Assembly (NCBI GenBank): GCA_035696165.1
Contig: DASRQX010000348.1
Span: 1-64,000, forward strand
Direction: 5' to 3'
DNA length: 64,000 bases
Source: Palsa-883 sp035696165
GTDB lineage: Bacteria; Pseudomonadota; Alphaproteobacteria; Acetobacterales; Acetobacteraceae
How positions within the stretch are numbered: position 1 is the stretch's first letter; the number at the start of each line of letters is the position of its first letter. The notes below the pieces were generated by a model. That model saw only the letters and a list, made by a program, of their open reading frames with translations. It was not told where the DNA came from and made no database searches. Position numbers and translations under genes: made by a program. Positions 25,909 through 35,058 of this stretch are shown here, piece by piece.

Positions 25909-26030
25909 GCGCAGGGGGAGGGGGAGAATATTGGAGGATGTTACGGGCCGTCGCGCGTCTGGTCACGTTACGGCAACCTCCGCTAGAACCGATCCGGGGC
26001 GTGCCATCGCGCGGTCCGCGGAATCGAGCA

Positions 26031-27545
26031 ATGCACAAACCTGTCCTGGCTGTCGCCGTGCTGCTGCTGTGCGGTTGCACCCTGGGTCCCGACTTCAAGC
26101 CGCCGGAAGCATCGGCGCCGGAAACCTGGACCAGCGCGTCAGCCAAGCCGGCCGCCAGCGTGCCGGTGGCAGCGCCGATCGACCCGAACTGGTGGAGCCT
26201 GTTCCATGACAATGAGCTGACCACGCTCGAGGAACACGTCGCCACGGAGAATCTGGATGTCCGGGTGGCCACGATCCGTCTGGCCGAGTCGCGCGCGCAA
26301 CTTGGCATCATCGCGGCGGACGCGTATCCGAACTTCGAGGCGAACGCCTCCTATCAGCACACGAAGCCGTCCAACAACGGTGAGTTCTCAGGGCTGACCG
26401 GGGGCGCCGCCAGCCCTTCCTCTGGCGCCAACGGTGCGGCGGGCAACACCACAGGCGGGCTGAAAGGCTCCACGATCCCCGCCCTCGACATCTATCAGTA
26501 CGGGTTCGACTCGACCTGGGAGCTCGACTTGTGGGGCAGGGTGCGGCGCGCCGTCGAGGCGGCTGACGCCAGCGTGACCAGCAGCGCGGAGACGCGGCGC
26601 GACACGCTGCTGACCTCGCTCGCCGAGGTGGCGCGGGATTATCTGCAACTGCGCGGGACACAGGTGCGGCTGCAGATCGCGCACGACAATCTGAAAAGCG
26701 CGGAGCAGAGTCAGGAGCTGACTCGTGAGCGCGCCTTGGGCGGGGTGACGACCGATCTCGACGTTGCCAACGCCTCGGCGCAGGTGGCCACCTTCGCGGC
26801 GGAGATTCCGTCCCTGGAAGAGCAGGAACGGCAGTTCATCAACGCGCTAAGTCTGCTGCTGGGCCAGCCGCCGCAGGCATTGAGGGACGAACTGGCGGAG
26901 GCGCGGCCGGTGCCGCCGGTGCCGCCGCGGATCCCGGTGGGGCTGCCCTCGGAATTGGCCCGCCGGCGTCCCGACATCCGCCAGGCCGAGGCACAACTGC
27001 ACGCCGCGACAGCGACGATCGGCGTGGCGGAGGCGAATTTCTATCCGTCCTTCACGCTGGGCGGCAGCGTCGGCATTCAAGGATTGCAGTTGGCGCAACT
27101 GTTCGACCTGAGCTCGCTGATGTACGCGCTGGGTCCGTCGATCAACATCCCGATCTTCGAGGGTGGGCGGCTGAAGTCGACGCTGGAATTGCGCCAGCAA
27201 CAGCAGAAGGAAGCCGCTGTCGTATATGAGCGCACCGTGCTGAACGCCTGGCACGAGATCGACAACAGCATTAGCGCCTACCAGGCCGAGCAGCACCGGC
27301 GTGACCAGTTGGCCGAGGCGGTGGTGCAGAATGAGCGCGCGGTGTCACTGGCGCAAAGTCGTTACGAGCAAGGGGTCTCGGATTTCCTCCAGGTGCTGGA
27401 CGCGCAGCGCAGCCTGTTCGTCACGCAGCAGGCGCTGGCCGACAGCACGACGACGATCGATACGGACCTGGTAGCGATCTACAAGGCGCTGGGCGGCGGC
27501 TGGGAGATCGATTTCCCGGACCAGCAGACGGTCGCCGCCAAGTAG
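26031..27545 (+). CDS. NodT-family outer-membrane efflux lipoprotein (RND type)
   Basis: 504 residues. Lipoprotein signal MHKPVLAVAVLLLCGC with the lipidated Cys at 16, then TLGPDFKPPE, the standard start of this family. Two OEP domains follow: first with TWELDLWGRVRRAVEAADA and ARDYLQLRGTQVRLQIAHD, second with ELARRRPDIRQAEAQLHAAT and PSINIPIFEGGRLKSTLELR. It would form the trimeric outer-membrane channel of a tripartite pump. No membrane-fusion or inner-membrane pump gene is adjacent, so it is an orphan subunit. The ATG at 26031 is fixed by the signal sequence. Confidence 0.93.
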   Translation: MHKPVLAVAVLLLCGCTLGPDFKPPEASAPETWTSASAKPAASVPVAAPIDPNWWSLFHDNELTTLEEHVATENLDVRVATIRLAESRAQLGIIAADAYPNFEANASYQHTKPSNNGEFSGLTGGAASPSSGANGAAGNTTGGLKGSTIPALDIYQYGFDSTWELDLWGRVRRAVEAADASVTSSAETRRDTLLTSLAEVARDYLQLRGTQVRLQIAHDNLKSAEQSQELTRERALGGVTTDLDVANASAQVATFAAEIPSLEEQERQFINALSLLLGQPPQALRDELAEARPVPPVPPRIPVGLPSELARRRPDIRQAEAQLHAATATIGVAEANFYPSFTLGGSVGIQGLQLAQLFDLSSLMYALGPSINIPIFEGGRLKSTLELRQQQQKEAAVVYERTVLNAWHEIDNSISAYQAEQHRRDQLAEAVVQNERAVSLAQSRYEQGVSDFLQVLDAQRSLFVTQQALADSTTTIDTDLVAIYKALGGGWEIDFPDQQTVAAK

Positions 27546-27564
27546 CGTGGAAAAGCCGAGTGTT

Positions 27565-27795
27565 GGGCGGAAAAGCGGAGTCCCTTCCGCTACTTGCGCC
27601 GCGTCTAAAGCCACCCATGTGTGCAACGTCTGACAGCAGCGGAAGGCGCTTGCCCCCGGAATAATACCAGATGCCGAAAGTCTTGACTCTCCACTCGTCA
27701 TGGCCGGCCTTCGCCGGCCATGACGGGGTTGGGCAGCGGACGGGGTTGGGCAGCGTACGTCAATGCTTTCGGCCGCTGGTATGAGTCCGGGGGCA
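27565..27795. repeat. Mosaic of palindromic repeats
   Basis: This 230-base stretch strings together a family B half (GGGCGGAAAAGCGGAGTCCC, 27565), GGCGCTTGCCCCCGG and AATAATACCAG (27650-27670), a perfect family A palindrome (27696-27728: 13-bp arms CGTCATGGCCGGC, loop CTTC), two copies of GGGGTTGGGCAGCG, CCGCTGGTATGAGTCCGG and TTTCCGCCCTACA. It lies between convergent genes. Confidence 0.65.
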
Positions 27796-27807
27796 GGCAT
27801 TTCCGCC

Positions 27808-28752
27808 CTACATTCGGCGCCCGGCTGTTTCCACCAGCACCGCACGCGCTTGCGGTCGGACGCCGCGCGCGCGGATCCGCTCGCGATGGGCGGTATACAG
27901 CCCGCTGGCAATGATGATGGCGGCGCCCACCAGGGTCCATTCATCGGGCAGGTTATCGAACACCAGCCAGCCGCTGATTGTTGCCCAGATCAATTGGACA
28001 TAGGAGAACGGCGCCAGCACCGAAGCCGGTGCCCAACGGTGCGCCAGGACAGTGAGCCATTGCCCGGCGGAGGACAGCACGCCCACCACCAGCGCGAGCA
28101 GCAGGTGCGGCAAGCTCGGCACGACGAACACAAAGGGCAGCATCGCGGTCAGCACCACCGCTCCGACCCCCGCCGTCCAGGCCAGGGTCGTCGTCGTCCG
28201 CTCGGTGGTCGACATCTTGCGGGTGATCACCAGGGCCAGCGCCCAGCAGGCCGAGGACGCGACGCCGAACAATGCCGCGGGCTGGAATCCGCCGGTGCCC
28301 GGCCGCGCCACGATCACCACGCCGAGCATGCCCACCGCGGTTGCCGCCCAGCGGCGCAGGCCGACGACCTCGCCCAGGATCGGGATCGACAGCACGGTGA
28401 TCATCAGTGGCGAAATGAAGCTGATCGTGCTGGCCTGCGCGATCTGCATGCTGCTGATGCCGAAGACGAAGAGCACGGCGGAGCCGACCACGCACAGCCC
28501 GCGCACCACCTGCAATGTTGGGCTGCGCGGCCACAACGAACGCACATTCGCCGAACGCGCCAGCCAGCCGACGAACAGCACGAAGATCATGTAGCGGATC
28601 CAGGCGATCTCGATCACCGGCAGACTCTCGGTGAGGAACTTCGCCATCGTGTCGGAGCAGGCGAACACTGTCGTCGCGATCAATGACAGCGCGATGCCCC
28701 GCAGCGGGTTGTCGGCCCCGGGGCTGTTCGCCGAGCTATATCCCTCGGGCAT
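27808..28752 (-). CDS. DMT-superfamily transporter (two EamA domains)
   Basis: 314 residues with about ten hydrophobic segments arranged as two EamA repeats. The N-terminal repeat carries GIALSLIATTVFACSDTMAK and ISFISPLMITVLSIPILGE; the second carries APFSYVQLIWATISGWLVFD. It is close in style to RhaT/RarD-type and riboflavin-type permeases of Rhodospirillales; the substrate cannot be told. Hydrophobic segments and length are normal. It is 15 bases downstream of the hydrolase gene on the same strand and may be part of a three-gene unit with the lipoprotein gene. Confidence 0.9.
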   Translation of the reverse strand: MPEGYSSANSPGADNPLRGIALSLIATTVFACSDTMAKFLTESLPVIEIAWIRYMIFVLFVGWLARSANVRSLWPRSPTLQVVRGLCVVGSAVLFVFGISSMQIAQASTISFISPLMITVLSIPILGEVVGLRRWAATAVGMLGVVIVARPGTGGFQPAALFGVASSACWALALVITRKMSTTERTTTTLAWTAGVGAVVLTAMLPFVFVVPSLPHLLLALVVGVLSSAGQWLTVLAHRWAPASVLAPFSYVQLIWATISGWLVFDNLPDEWTLVGAAIIIASGLYTAHRERIRARGVRPQARAVLVETAGRRM

Positions 28753-28767
28753 CAGCCGACCTTTGCA

Positions 28768-29457
28768 TCAGGACGCGATCAGCCGGGTCAGCTCCGCGGG
28801 CGTGCTCAGCATCGGATAGTGGCCGGTGTCCAGCTCGAACCAGCTGGCGCCCAGGCGGTCCGCGGCGCGGCGCTGGTGCGCGACCGGCGGGTTGGCGCTC
28901 TGGCGGCACCAGATCACCGTTGCGCTCCAGGGGTCGTTCCAGAACCGTTCAAGGTGGACCGGGGCCTGCATGCAGGCGATCGGGTGCATCGTGTAGCGCG
29001 CCAGCGCCCAGTCGCGCAGGGCGGGATCGAGGCCGGCGAACAGCCGCCCGGCGGCGTCCTGCCGCGACGGACCGACCGACAGCTCGGTGCTGACCGGGGT
29101 GGGACGGCGGGTGACGATGTCGCCGATTGTCTCGCCATCGAACAGGGCGAGCGCGTCGGCGAACACCACGCGGCCGATCCGCTCGCGCGCGAGTTCGGCG
29201 GCGCGGCACAGCACCATGCCGCCACTGCTGGTGCCGACCAGCACGACGTCGCGCAGATCCTCATGGAACAGCAGGCCGGCCAGTTCTTCGGCCTGGGTCT
29301 CGGTGGTGATGCCGGGGCGTAGCTGGTGTTGCCGTTCCGCGCAGCCGTCCAGGGTCGGCGCCAGCACCAGGTTTCCGGCGGCGCGCAGTGATGCGGCCAC
29401 GTCCCGCCAGATCCAGCCGCCCTGATAGGCGCCGTGGATCAGCACATAGGTCGTCAT
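28768..29457 (-). CDS. Alpha/beta hydrolase (small esterase type)
   Basis: 229 residues. MTTYVLIHGAYQGGWIWRDV holds the oxyanion HGAYQGGW loop, GTSSGGMVL is the nucleophile elbow with catalytic Ser, and DTGHYPMLSTPAELTRLI supplies the His. This is the salicylate esterase / hydroxynitrile lyase-like branch. AGGAGG stands six bases before the ATG, inside the upstream lipoprotein gene, and the start overlaps that gene's stop by four bases (ATGA). Substrate unknown. Confidence 0.88.
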   Translation of the reverse strand: MTTYVLIHGAYQGGWIWRDVAASLRAAGNLVLAPTLDGCAERQHQLRPGITTETQAEELAGLLFHEDLRDVVLVGTSSGGMVLCRAAELARERIGRVVFADALALFDGETIGDIVTRRPTPVSTELSVGPSRQDAAGRLFAGLDPALRDWALARYTMHPIACMQAPVHLERFWNDPWSATVIWCRQSANPPVAHQRRAADRLGASWFELDTGHYPMLSTPAELTRLIAS

Positions 29458-30305
29458 GGGTTTCCTCCTGATTTTTCCGATGATTTCGCCGGGGTAGCCG
29501 TGCTGCCGCCCGCTGCGCTGCCGCCCGGTGCGACGCCCCCTGGTGCAACGCTAACGTATGGCGGCGGTTCGCCGGCAAGGGCATAGGTCGGCGTGGCCGG
29601 CGTTACACCGACCTCGGCCGCCTGATTGGCCGGGCCGTCCGGCGCGCTGGTCGCGTTCTTGACTTCGGTCAGCCCGATCGGCGCCTTGAAGAATGCGTAC
29701 GTCGACACCTCGGACCCTTCAGTGCGGGCAACCGCGGTGGGCAGTGACGAGACTTCGAGCCAGTCGCTGGAGGCCAGGTTGAGCGGGCGCTTGTCCTTGA
29801 GATCTGGTACCTCTGACGATTTGGCGACATCGATGTGTCCGTCGGCCCAACGCCCGCAGGTTGGCGGTGACAGCAGGCCGCCGAAATAAAAGCCATCGAC
29901 CTCGACGAAGAAAACGAGCTGTTCGGCCTCTCCGTGGCCGGCTCTGGTCAGCGCCAGGTCGTAGCCGCCGGTATCGACGTGGTAGGTGAACGTGCCCTTG
30001 GGCGGAATGGTCGTCTTGGCGGTGGAGGCGACCCGCAGCGTGGCGCCGTCCTTGCGGTAGAAATACGTCGTGATCGGCGGGACCGCGCGCGGGTCGCCGC
30101 CGGTGTAATGCAATGTGATATCGATCGAGCGTGGGATTCGCTTGATCAGCGATGGATCGACCTTGCTGGTGTAAAGCCAACGGACCGGCTCGGTCACCTG
30201 GTCGCCCGGTCGGCAGACGACCGAGATCCGCGTGACCTTCGTCTCACAGCCGGACAGCGTCACGGCCAGCACCGCAGCCGCTGCAAGCGACCTTAAGGCG
30301 CGCAT
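29454..30305 (-). CDS. Putative lipoprotein of unknown function
   Basis: 283 residues. MRALRSLAAAAVLAVTLSGC is a lipoprotein signal with lipobox LSGC. The body has no motif I recognise; it contains an evenly beta-like stretch (RSIDITLHYTGGDPRAVPPI; FTYHVDTGGYDLALTRAGHG) and a Gly/Pro/Ala/Ser-rich tail of about 50 residues ending KSSEKSGGNP. I expect an envelope protein with a beta domain and a flexible C-terminus. It is the first gene of a unit with the hydrolase and probably the DMT transporter, and is divergent from the LLM oxidoreductase. Confidence 0.75.
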   Translation of the reverse strand: MRALRSLAAAAVLAVTLSGCETKVTRISVVCRPGDQVTEPVRWLYTSKVDPSLIKRIPRSIDITLHYTGGDPRAVPPITTYFYRKDGATLRVASTAKTTIPPKGTFTYHVDTGGYDLALTRAGHGEAEQLVFFVEVDGFYFGGLLSPPTCGRWADGHIDVAKSSEVPDLKDKRPLNLASSDWLEVSSLPTAVARTEGSEVSTYAFFKAPIGLTEVKNATSAPDGPANQAAEVGVTPATPTYALAGEPPPYVSVAPGGVAPGGSAAGGSTATPAKSSEKSGGNP

Positions 30306-30510
30306 CCTCCACTCCGAATTATTGAATCGCCGCCGGTCAGGACAGCGTGCAGACGACAGCCGCACGCAGACTACGCCAGCGATTGATTCGACGCGATGGG
30401 GTGCGTGACTTTCGCGACGCGGCAAAGCGCGCCAGACTGGCGTTGCCGGATCGCCACGCAAGATGCCCCATTGGCGATGCCCGATGGCTCAGCCGGCAAG
30501 AGAGGTCCGC

Positions 30511-31662
30511 ATGATCCGCAAATTCACCACCGTCTATCCCGGTCATGTCGACCTGCCCGACCGCGGGCAGGACGCCACGCCGGCGAACGAGCGGCGCTAT
30601 TCCAACGAGCACCTGGCGAGTGTCTTCGCCAAGTCCGAGGCGATCGCGCAACTGATGGACCGCACCGGCTGGGACACGCTGTGGCTGGCCGAGCACCACT
30701 TCCAGGTCGAGGGCTACGAAGTGATGCCGAACCTGCTGATGGCGGCGGTGCATCTGTGCCATTTGACTCGCGATCTGAAGATCGGCTGCGGGTTCAACAT
30801 CGCGCCGATGTGGCACCCGCTGCGGCTGGCCGAGGATTTCGCCTGCGCCGACATCATGACCAAGGGCCGCACCGTGTTCGGCGTCGGCCGCGGCTATCAC
30901 ACCCGCGAGGTTGAAACGTTCGGTGCCCCGATGCTGGACCAGGAGGCCAATCGCGAGCTGTTCGAGGAGCAGGTCGGGATCATCTTCAAGGCGTTCGACA
31001 ACGAGAGCTTCTCGCATCGGGGAAAACACTACACGCTGCCGCCGGAGGTGCCGTATCGCGGCTACACGCTGAAGGAACTGACCTTGGTGCCGCGGCCGAT
31101 CCATCGTCCGGTGGAGACCTGGCAGCCGGTGGTCAGCGCGAGCGCGCGCGGGTTGGACTTCATGGTGAAGCACGGCATCAAGGGCGCCGTGGGCGGCGGT
31201 GCCGCGACGATGCAGCAGGGGCCGATCACCGCGTATCGCGACGCCGCGGCGCGGGCTGGGATGGATCTGAAGCTGGGCGAGAATTTGATGATCGGGATTT
31301 TTTTCCACCTCGCCGATTCCCGGGCCAAGGCGTTGCAGGCGGTCACCCCGTTATACGAGGAACACGCCAAGATGTTCGCGCCGCTCGGGTTCCTTCCGGG
31401 GGTGACGAAGGAGCAGATCGCGGCGATCGGCCGGCGTGGCGGCTGGGCCGGCGTGGGGGTCCCGACCGTTGAGCACTTCATGGAGATGGGTGCCTGGTTT
31501 GCCGGCACGCCGGAGGGGCTCGTTGCGTACCTGAAGGAGCTGGAGACGCGCTATCCTGGGATGGAGCACATCAACCTCAGCACGCCGATCGGCACGCCGC
31601 AGGCGATGATGCTGGACCAGTTCCAGTGGGTGTCCGAGGCGGTGATACCGCATTTCCGCTGA
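30511..31662 (+). CDS. LLM-class flavin-dependent oxidoreductase
   Basis: 383 residues. MIRKFTTVYPGHVDLPDRGQ starts after AGAGAGG. Luciferase-like monooxygenase features: RTGWDTLWLAEHHFQVEGYE, GCGFNIAPMWHPLRLAEDFA, GRTVFGVGRGYHTREVETFG and the second-half flavin region. The family uses reduced FMN or F420 on varied substrates. It appears to be its own unit, facing repeat copy C3 at its 3' end. Confidence 0.9.
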   Translation: MIRKFTTVYPGHVDLPDRGQDATPANERRYSNEHLASVFAKSEAIAQLMDRTGWDTLWLAEHHFQVEGYEVMPNLLMAAVHLCHLTRDLKIGCGFNIAPMWHPLRLAEDFACADIMTKGRTVFGVGRGYHTREVETFGAPMLDQEANRELFEEQVGIIFKAFDNESFSHRGKHYTLPPEVPYRGYTLKELTLVPRPIHRPVETWQPVVSASARGLDFMVKHGIKGAVGGGAATMQQGPITAYRDAAARAGMDLKLGENLMIGIFFHLADSRAKALQAVTPLYEEHAKMFAPLGFLPGVTKEQIAAIGRRGGWAGVGVPTVEHFMEMGAWFAGTPEGLVAYLKELETRYPGMEHINLSTPIGTPQAMMLDQFQWVSEAVIPHFR

Positions 31663-31673
31663 CTGTCGCTTTA

Positions 31674-31798
31674 CTTCTCCCGCTTTTCGGCGGGGTCGCG
31701 GAGCATTGGCGACGCGGGTGAGGGTGGTGCTGTGGCACGACCTTCACCCGTCTCGCTCCGCTCGCCGACCTCTCCCGCGAAGAGCGCGGGAGGTGTAC
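31674..31798. repeat. Dispersed repeat family C, copy 3
   Basis: CTTCTCCCGCTTTTCGGCGG, GGGTGAGGGTGGTGC, ACCTTCACCCGTCTCGC, then GACCTCTCCCGCGAAGAGC and GGGAGGTGTAC. It follows the same order as the copies at 9399 and 14710, and lies between convergent genes. Confidence 0.75.
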
Positions 31799-31806
31799 TT
31801 ATGTGC

Positions 31807-32580
31807 TTAGAACAACGAATACCCACCATCGATCACGAACGTATCGCCCGTGTGATACCGCGACGCAGCGCTCATCAGATACACCGCGATGCCGCCGAAG
31901 TCCGCCCCGGTGCCCCAGCGCCGCATTGGCACACGTGGCAGCACCTTGGTGCGGAACCCGTCAGTGCCGACGGCATTCGCGGTCATATCGGTCTCGATCC
32001 ATCCCGGCAGGATCGCGTGCGCCCGTACGCCATGGCGAGCGAACTCCACCGCCATTGCCCGCACCATCGAAATCACCCCACCCTTTGTCGCGGCGTAATG
32101 TTCCGACCGCGGCGCCGCCTCGATCGCGGCGAGGGACGCCGTCCCCACCAGCACCCCACCGCCTCCTCGTGTCACCATGTGCCGTGCCGCCGCGCGGAAC
32201 GTGTAGAACGCGCCGTGCAGATTGACGCGCAGCACGCGGTTCCATTCCTCGGTCGTCATGTCCAGGAATGACGTCACGCCGCGCCCGCTGACCCCCGCAT
32301 TGGCGAAGCACCCATCGACCCGTCCCAGTGCGCCGAGCGTTGCGGCGAACGCTTCGCCCACCGCCGCCTCATCGCCCACATCACAGCGTAGCGCCAGCAC
32401 GCGCCGGCCGTGGCCGCGCAACTGTTCCGCCGCCGCGTCGTTCTTCGCCGCGTTGGTGCCCCAGATCGCCACGTCGGCTCCCGCCTGGGCCAGCGCCATC
32501 GCCATGCCCAGCCCGATACCGCTGTTGCCGCCGGTGATCAGCGCCACCTGGCCGGTCAGGTCGAAGGGTGCGTAGCTCAT
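31807..32580 (-). CDS. Short-chain dehydrogenase/reductase
   Basis: 257 residues. Classical SDR: cofactor motif ALITGGNSGIGLGMAMALAQ, NAG in CFANAGVSG, active-site Ser in GTASLAAIEAAP and YAATKGG (YxxxK). The end HTGDTFVIDGGYSLF is typical of 3-oxoacyl-reductase-like members. It begins five bases after the MFS gene ends, so the two are co-transcribed. Substrate unknown; probably a compound imported by that transporter. Confidence 0.92.
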   Translation of the reverse strand: MSYAPFDLTGQVALITGGNSGIGLGMAMALAQAGADVAIWGTNAAKNDAAAEQLRGHGRRVLALRCDVGDEAAVGEAFAATLGALGRVDGCFANAGVSGRGVTSFLDMTTEEWNRVLRVNLHGAFYTFRAAARHMVTRGGGGVLVGTASLAAIEAAPRSEHYAATKGGVISMVRAMAVEFARHGVRAHAILPGWIETDMTANAVGTDGFRTKVLPRVPMRRWGTGADFGGIAVYLMSAASRYHTGDTFVIDGGYSLF

Positions 32581-32585
32581 TGTGC

Positions 32586-33863
32586 CTACTCCGCCGCCAC
32601 TGCAACAACCGGTGCGCGGGCGATGCGCAGCACCAGCAGCGAGGCCAGCAGGCAGGCCATCCCGCTGGTCAGGAACGCCAGCAGATAACTGCCGGTCAAG
32701 CCACGCACCGCGCCGGCGCCCACCGCTGCGACCGCCCCGCCGACCTGATGGCCAGCGTAAATCCAGGACATCATCACCGGCCCGTCCCTGCGGCCGAACA
32801 CCGCATTGGTCAGCGCGAAGGTTGGCGGCACCGTGGCGATCCAGTCCAGCCCGTAGAACAACGCGAAGGCCGACAGGCTGACGACGTCGAACGGGGTGAA
32901 CGGCAATATCACCAGCGACAACCCGCGCAGGCCGAAATACCAGAACAACAGCACCCGCGGATTGTATCGGTCGGTAAACCAGCCGGAGGCTGTGGCGCCC
33001 ATCATGTTGAAGATGCCAAACGATGCCAGAAACGATGCGCCGGTCACCTCCGGGATGCCGTGGTCGACACAATAGGCGATCAGGTGAGTGCCGATCAGCC
33101 CGTTGGTGGACAGGCCGCAGATGCTGAAGCTCGCGGTCAGCAACCAGAAGTCCAGCGACCCCAGACCGCGGCGCAGACCCTGGATCGCCACGGTGAACGG
33201 ATTGCGCGTGCTTGGCACACTGACCGGTTGCTCGGTTGCGCCATAAGGCAGTAGACCGACATCCGATGGTCGTTCCGCCAGTAGCAACGCCACCACGGGG
33301 ATCATCACGGCGACCGCGAGGGTGACGGTGATCGACACGCTGCGCCATCCATGGTGCTGCGCCAGCGCCGCGAGCACCGGCAGGAAGATCAACTGCCCGG
33401 TGGCGTTGGCCGCCGTCAGCAGCCCCATGACCAGCCCGCGCCGTGTCATGAACCAGCGATTCGCAACCGCCGCCGCCATTCCCACCGCGCCGGCCCCGGC
33501 GCCGACGCCGATCATCAGCCCCCAGGTGACGTACAACTCCCACGGCGTGGTCATGAAGCAGGATGCGAAGCTGCCGGCGAGCAGCACCAGCATCGCCAGC
33601 AGGATCGTGCGTTTCAGTCCGAAGCTCTCCATCAGCCCGGTCAGGAACGGGCCCGTCACGCCCATCAGCAGGATATTCAGTGATACCGCGCCCGAGATGG
33701 TGCCGACATTCCAGCCGAATGCCCGCTGCAGCGGAACGATCATCACGCCGGGCGCGGACCGCACGCCGACCACGGCGAGCGTCATGGTGAAGATCACCGC
33801 CAGCGTCACCCAGGCGTAGTGCACCCGGCCGGAACAAAGTCTCGCGAGCGGGCTGGTCGTCAT
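32586..33863 (-). CDS. MFS transporter
   Basis: 425 residues with about 12 hydrophobic segments and a central cytosolic loop. MTTSPLARLCSGRVHYAWVT is followed by PGVMIVPLQRAFGWNVGTIS, a pattern shared with oxalate/formate-antiporter-like and monocarboxylate-type MFS proteins. A second half with FLLTASFSICGLSTNGLIGT-like sequence completes the fold. The nine-codon upstream extension is not needed. It heads a two-gene unit with the SDR. The ligand is not identifiable, though an organic acid is the likeliest guess. Confidence 0.88.
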   Translation of the reverse strand: MTTSPLARLCSGRVHYAWVTLAVIFTMTLAVVGVRSAPGVMIVPLQRAFGWNVGTISGAVSLNILLMGVTGPFLTGLMESFGLKRTILLAMLVLLAGSFASCFMTTPWELYVTWGLMIGVGAGAGAVGMAAAVANRWFMTRRGLVMGLLTAANATGQLIFLPVLAALAQHHGWRSVSITVTLAVAVMIPVVALLLAERPSDVGLLPYGATEQPVSVPSTRNPFTVAIQGLRRGLGSLDFWLLTASFSICGLSTNGLIGTHLIAYCVDHGIPEVTGASFLASFGIFNMMGATASGWFTDRYNPRVLLFWYFGLRGLSLVILPFTPFDVVSLSAFALFYGLDWIATVPPTFALTNAVFGRRDGPVMMSWIYAGHQVGGAVAAVGAGAVRGLTGSYLLAFLTSGMACLLASLLVLRIARAPVVAVAAE

Positions 33864-34052
33864 GGCGCGGCGTTCCCTTTGATCGGGCAACTATAGAGGA
33901 CCGGTGCCAGTTGCAAACTGAGACACTATGCAGCCGGGCCGCCCGTGCACCCGCACAGGGCTGATGCCCCGCCATCCATCTTTTATTAACCACATACGCA
34001 GATACTCGGTTTCGCACCGCCAAAACGGCGCGTGCGGGCGGGCCAAAACGGC

Positions 34053-34964
34053 ATGGGCGCGATTCTGCATGGCATCCGCCGCGTCGGCGGTCTGGCTGGC
34101 ATGGTTTTGCTGGTCGGAACCGTCGGCGTGGCGCGGGCGCAGCCACTGTCCGGTTATCTCCCCGCCAGTGTGCCCGGCTATGCCACCATGCCCGGGGTCA
34201 CCGTGCTGTCGCAGCCGCGGCCGGACTATCAGCCGCCGGGCATCCCGATCGACAGCTTCCTGGTTTCGCCGTCGATCGTAGCGGGACTTGGTTACGACAG
34301 CAACGTGCTGGGCGGACCGGGATCACCGGGCAGCCTGACGCTTGGCACGCATCCCTCGGTCACCGCCCGCTCCGACTGGTCAAGCGACTCGCTGGTGGGG
34401 ATCCTGGGCCTTGATGACACGCGCTATCTCGCCACGCCGCAGCAGAGCCGCACCGACGCCACGGCGGTGTTCGGCGGCACCCTTGCGGTCGGGCGCGATG
34501 AACTGACCCTGGCCGCTGCGTATCTGGACCGCCACGAGGACCGCACCTCGATCGATGTGCTGCCGTCGGACACGCCGGTGGCGTACACGGTGCTCGATGT
34601 GCGGGCGGGCTATACGCTGGTGCTGGATCGGCTCTCCCTGACACCAAACATTGGGCTGTCGCGCTACCAGTACTCCGACACCACGATCATGGGCGTGCCG
34701 ACCAGCCAGAGCTATCGCAACCGCGACGTGCTGGCCGGCGGCGTGACCGCGCGCTACGAGATCATGCCGTTGCAGAACGTGTTGCTGGTGCTACGCGGTA
34801 CCGGAACGAACTACCTCACGCCGCAGGCCTGCCAGCCGACGCGCAATTCCACTGGAGCCGTAGTGCTCGTCGGGCTGTCCGACGACCCCGACGCCCTGTG
34901 GCGCTATCGCCTGCTGGTGGGCTGGGAGGAACGGCAGTTTGCCGCTCGTGTCTATCACCCGGCA
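34053..34964 (+). pseudogene. Beta-barrel porin-2-type outer-membrane protein, 5' part, interrupted
   Basis: MGAILHGIRRVGGLAGMVLL begins a signal peptide ending VARAQ. The following 280 residues read as an outer-membrane beta-barrel of the polysaccharide-export-associated type (PF10082-like): IVAGLGYDSNVLGGPGSPGS, RDELTLAAAYLDRHEDRTSI, and LLVGWEERQFAARVYHPAG. After about 34964 the similarity stops and element sequence follows, with the frame staying open by chance to 35237. About 2.3 kb downstream, 37242-37298 encodes TSGPFSRCLGLLTVRYSW followed by a stop, which fits the last membrane strand of the same protein. The gene is therefore split, and roughly 200 residues between the two parts are missing. 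Confidence 0.8.
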
Positions 34965-35028
34965 GGCCATTGGGGAAAGCGCGAAATATGGCCTCAACCT
35001 GCTGATTTCATTAGATATTCTTGCCGTC

Positions 35029-35050
35029 TGTGGGCACGCATTATGGGCAC
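35029..35050 (+). repeat. Direct repeat TGTGGGCAC / TATGGGCAC upstream of the integrase
   Basis: Two nine-base copies, 13 bases apart, lie just before the integrase start. Repeated TGGGCAC-type words near integrase genes often mark recombinase or excisionase arm sites; that role is inferred. Confidence 0.4.
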
Positions 35051-35058
35051 ACAAACCG

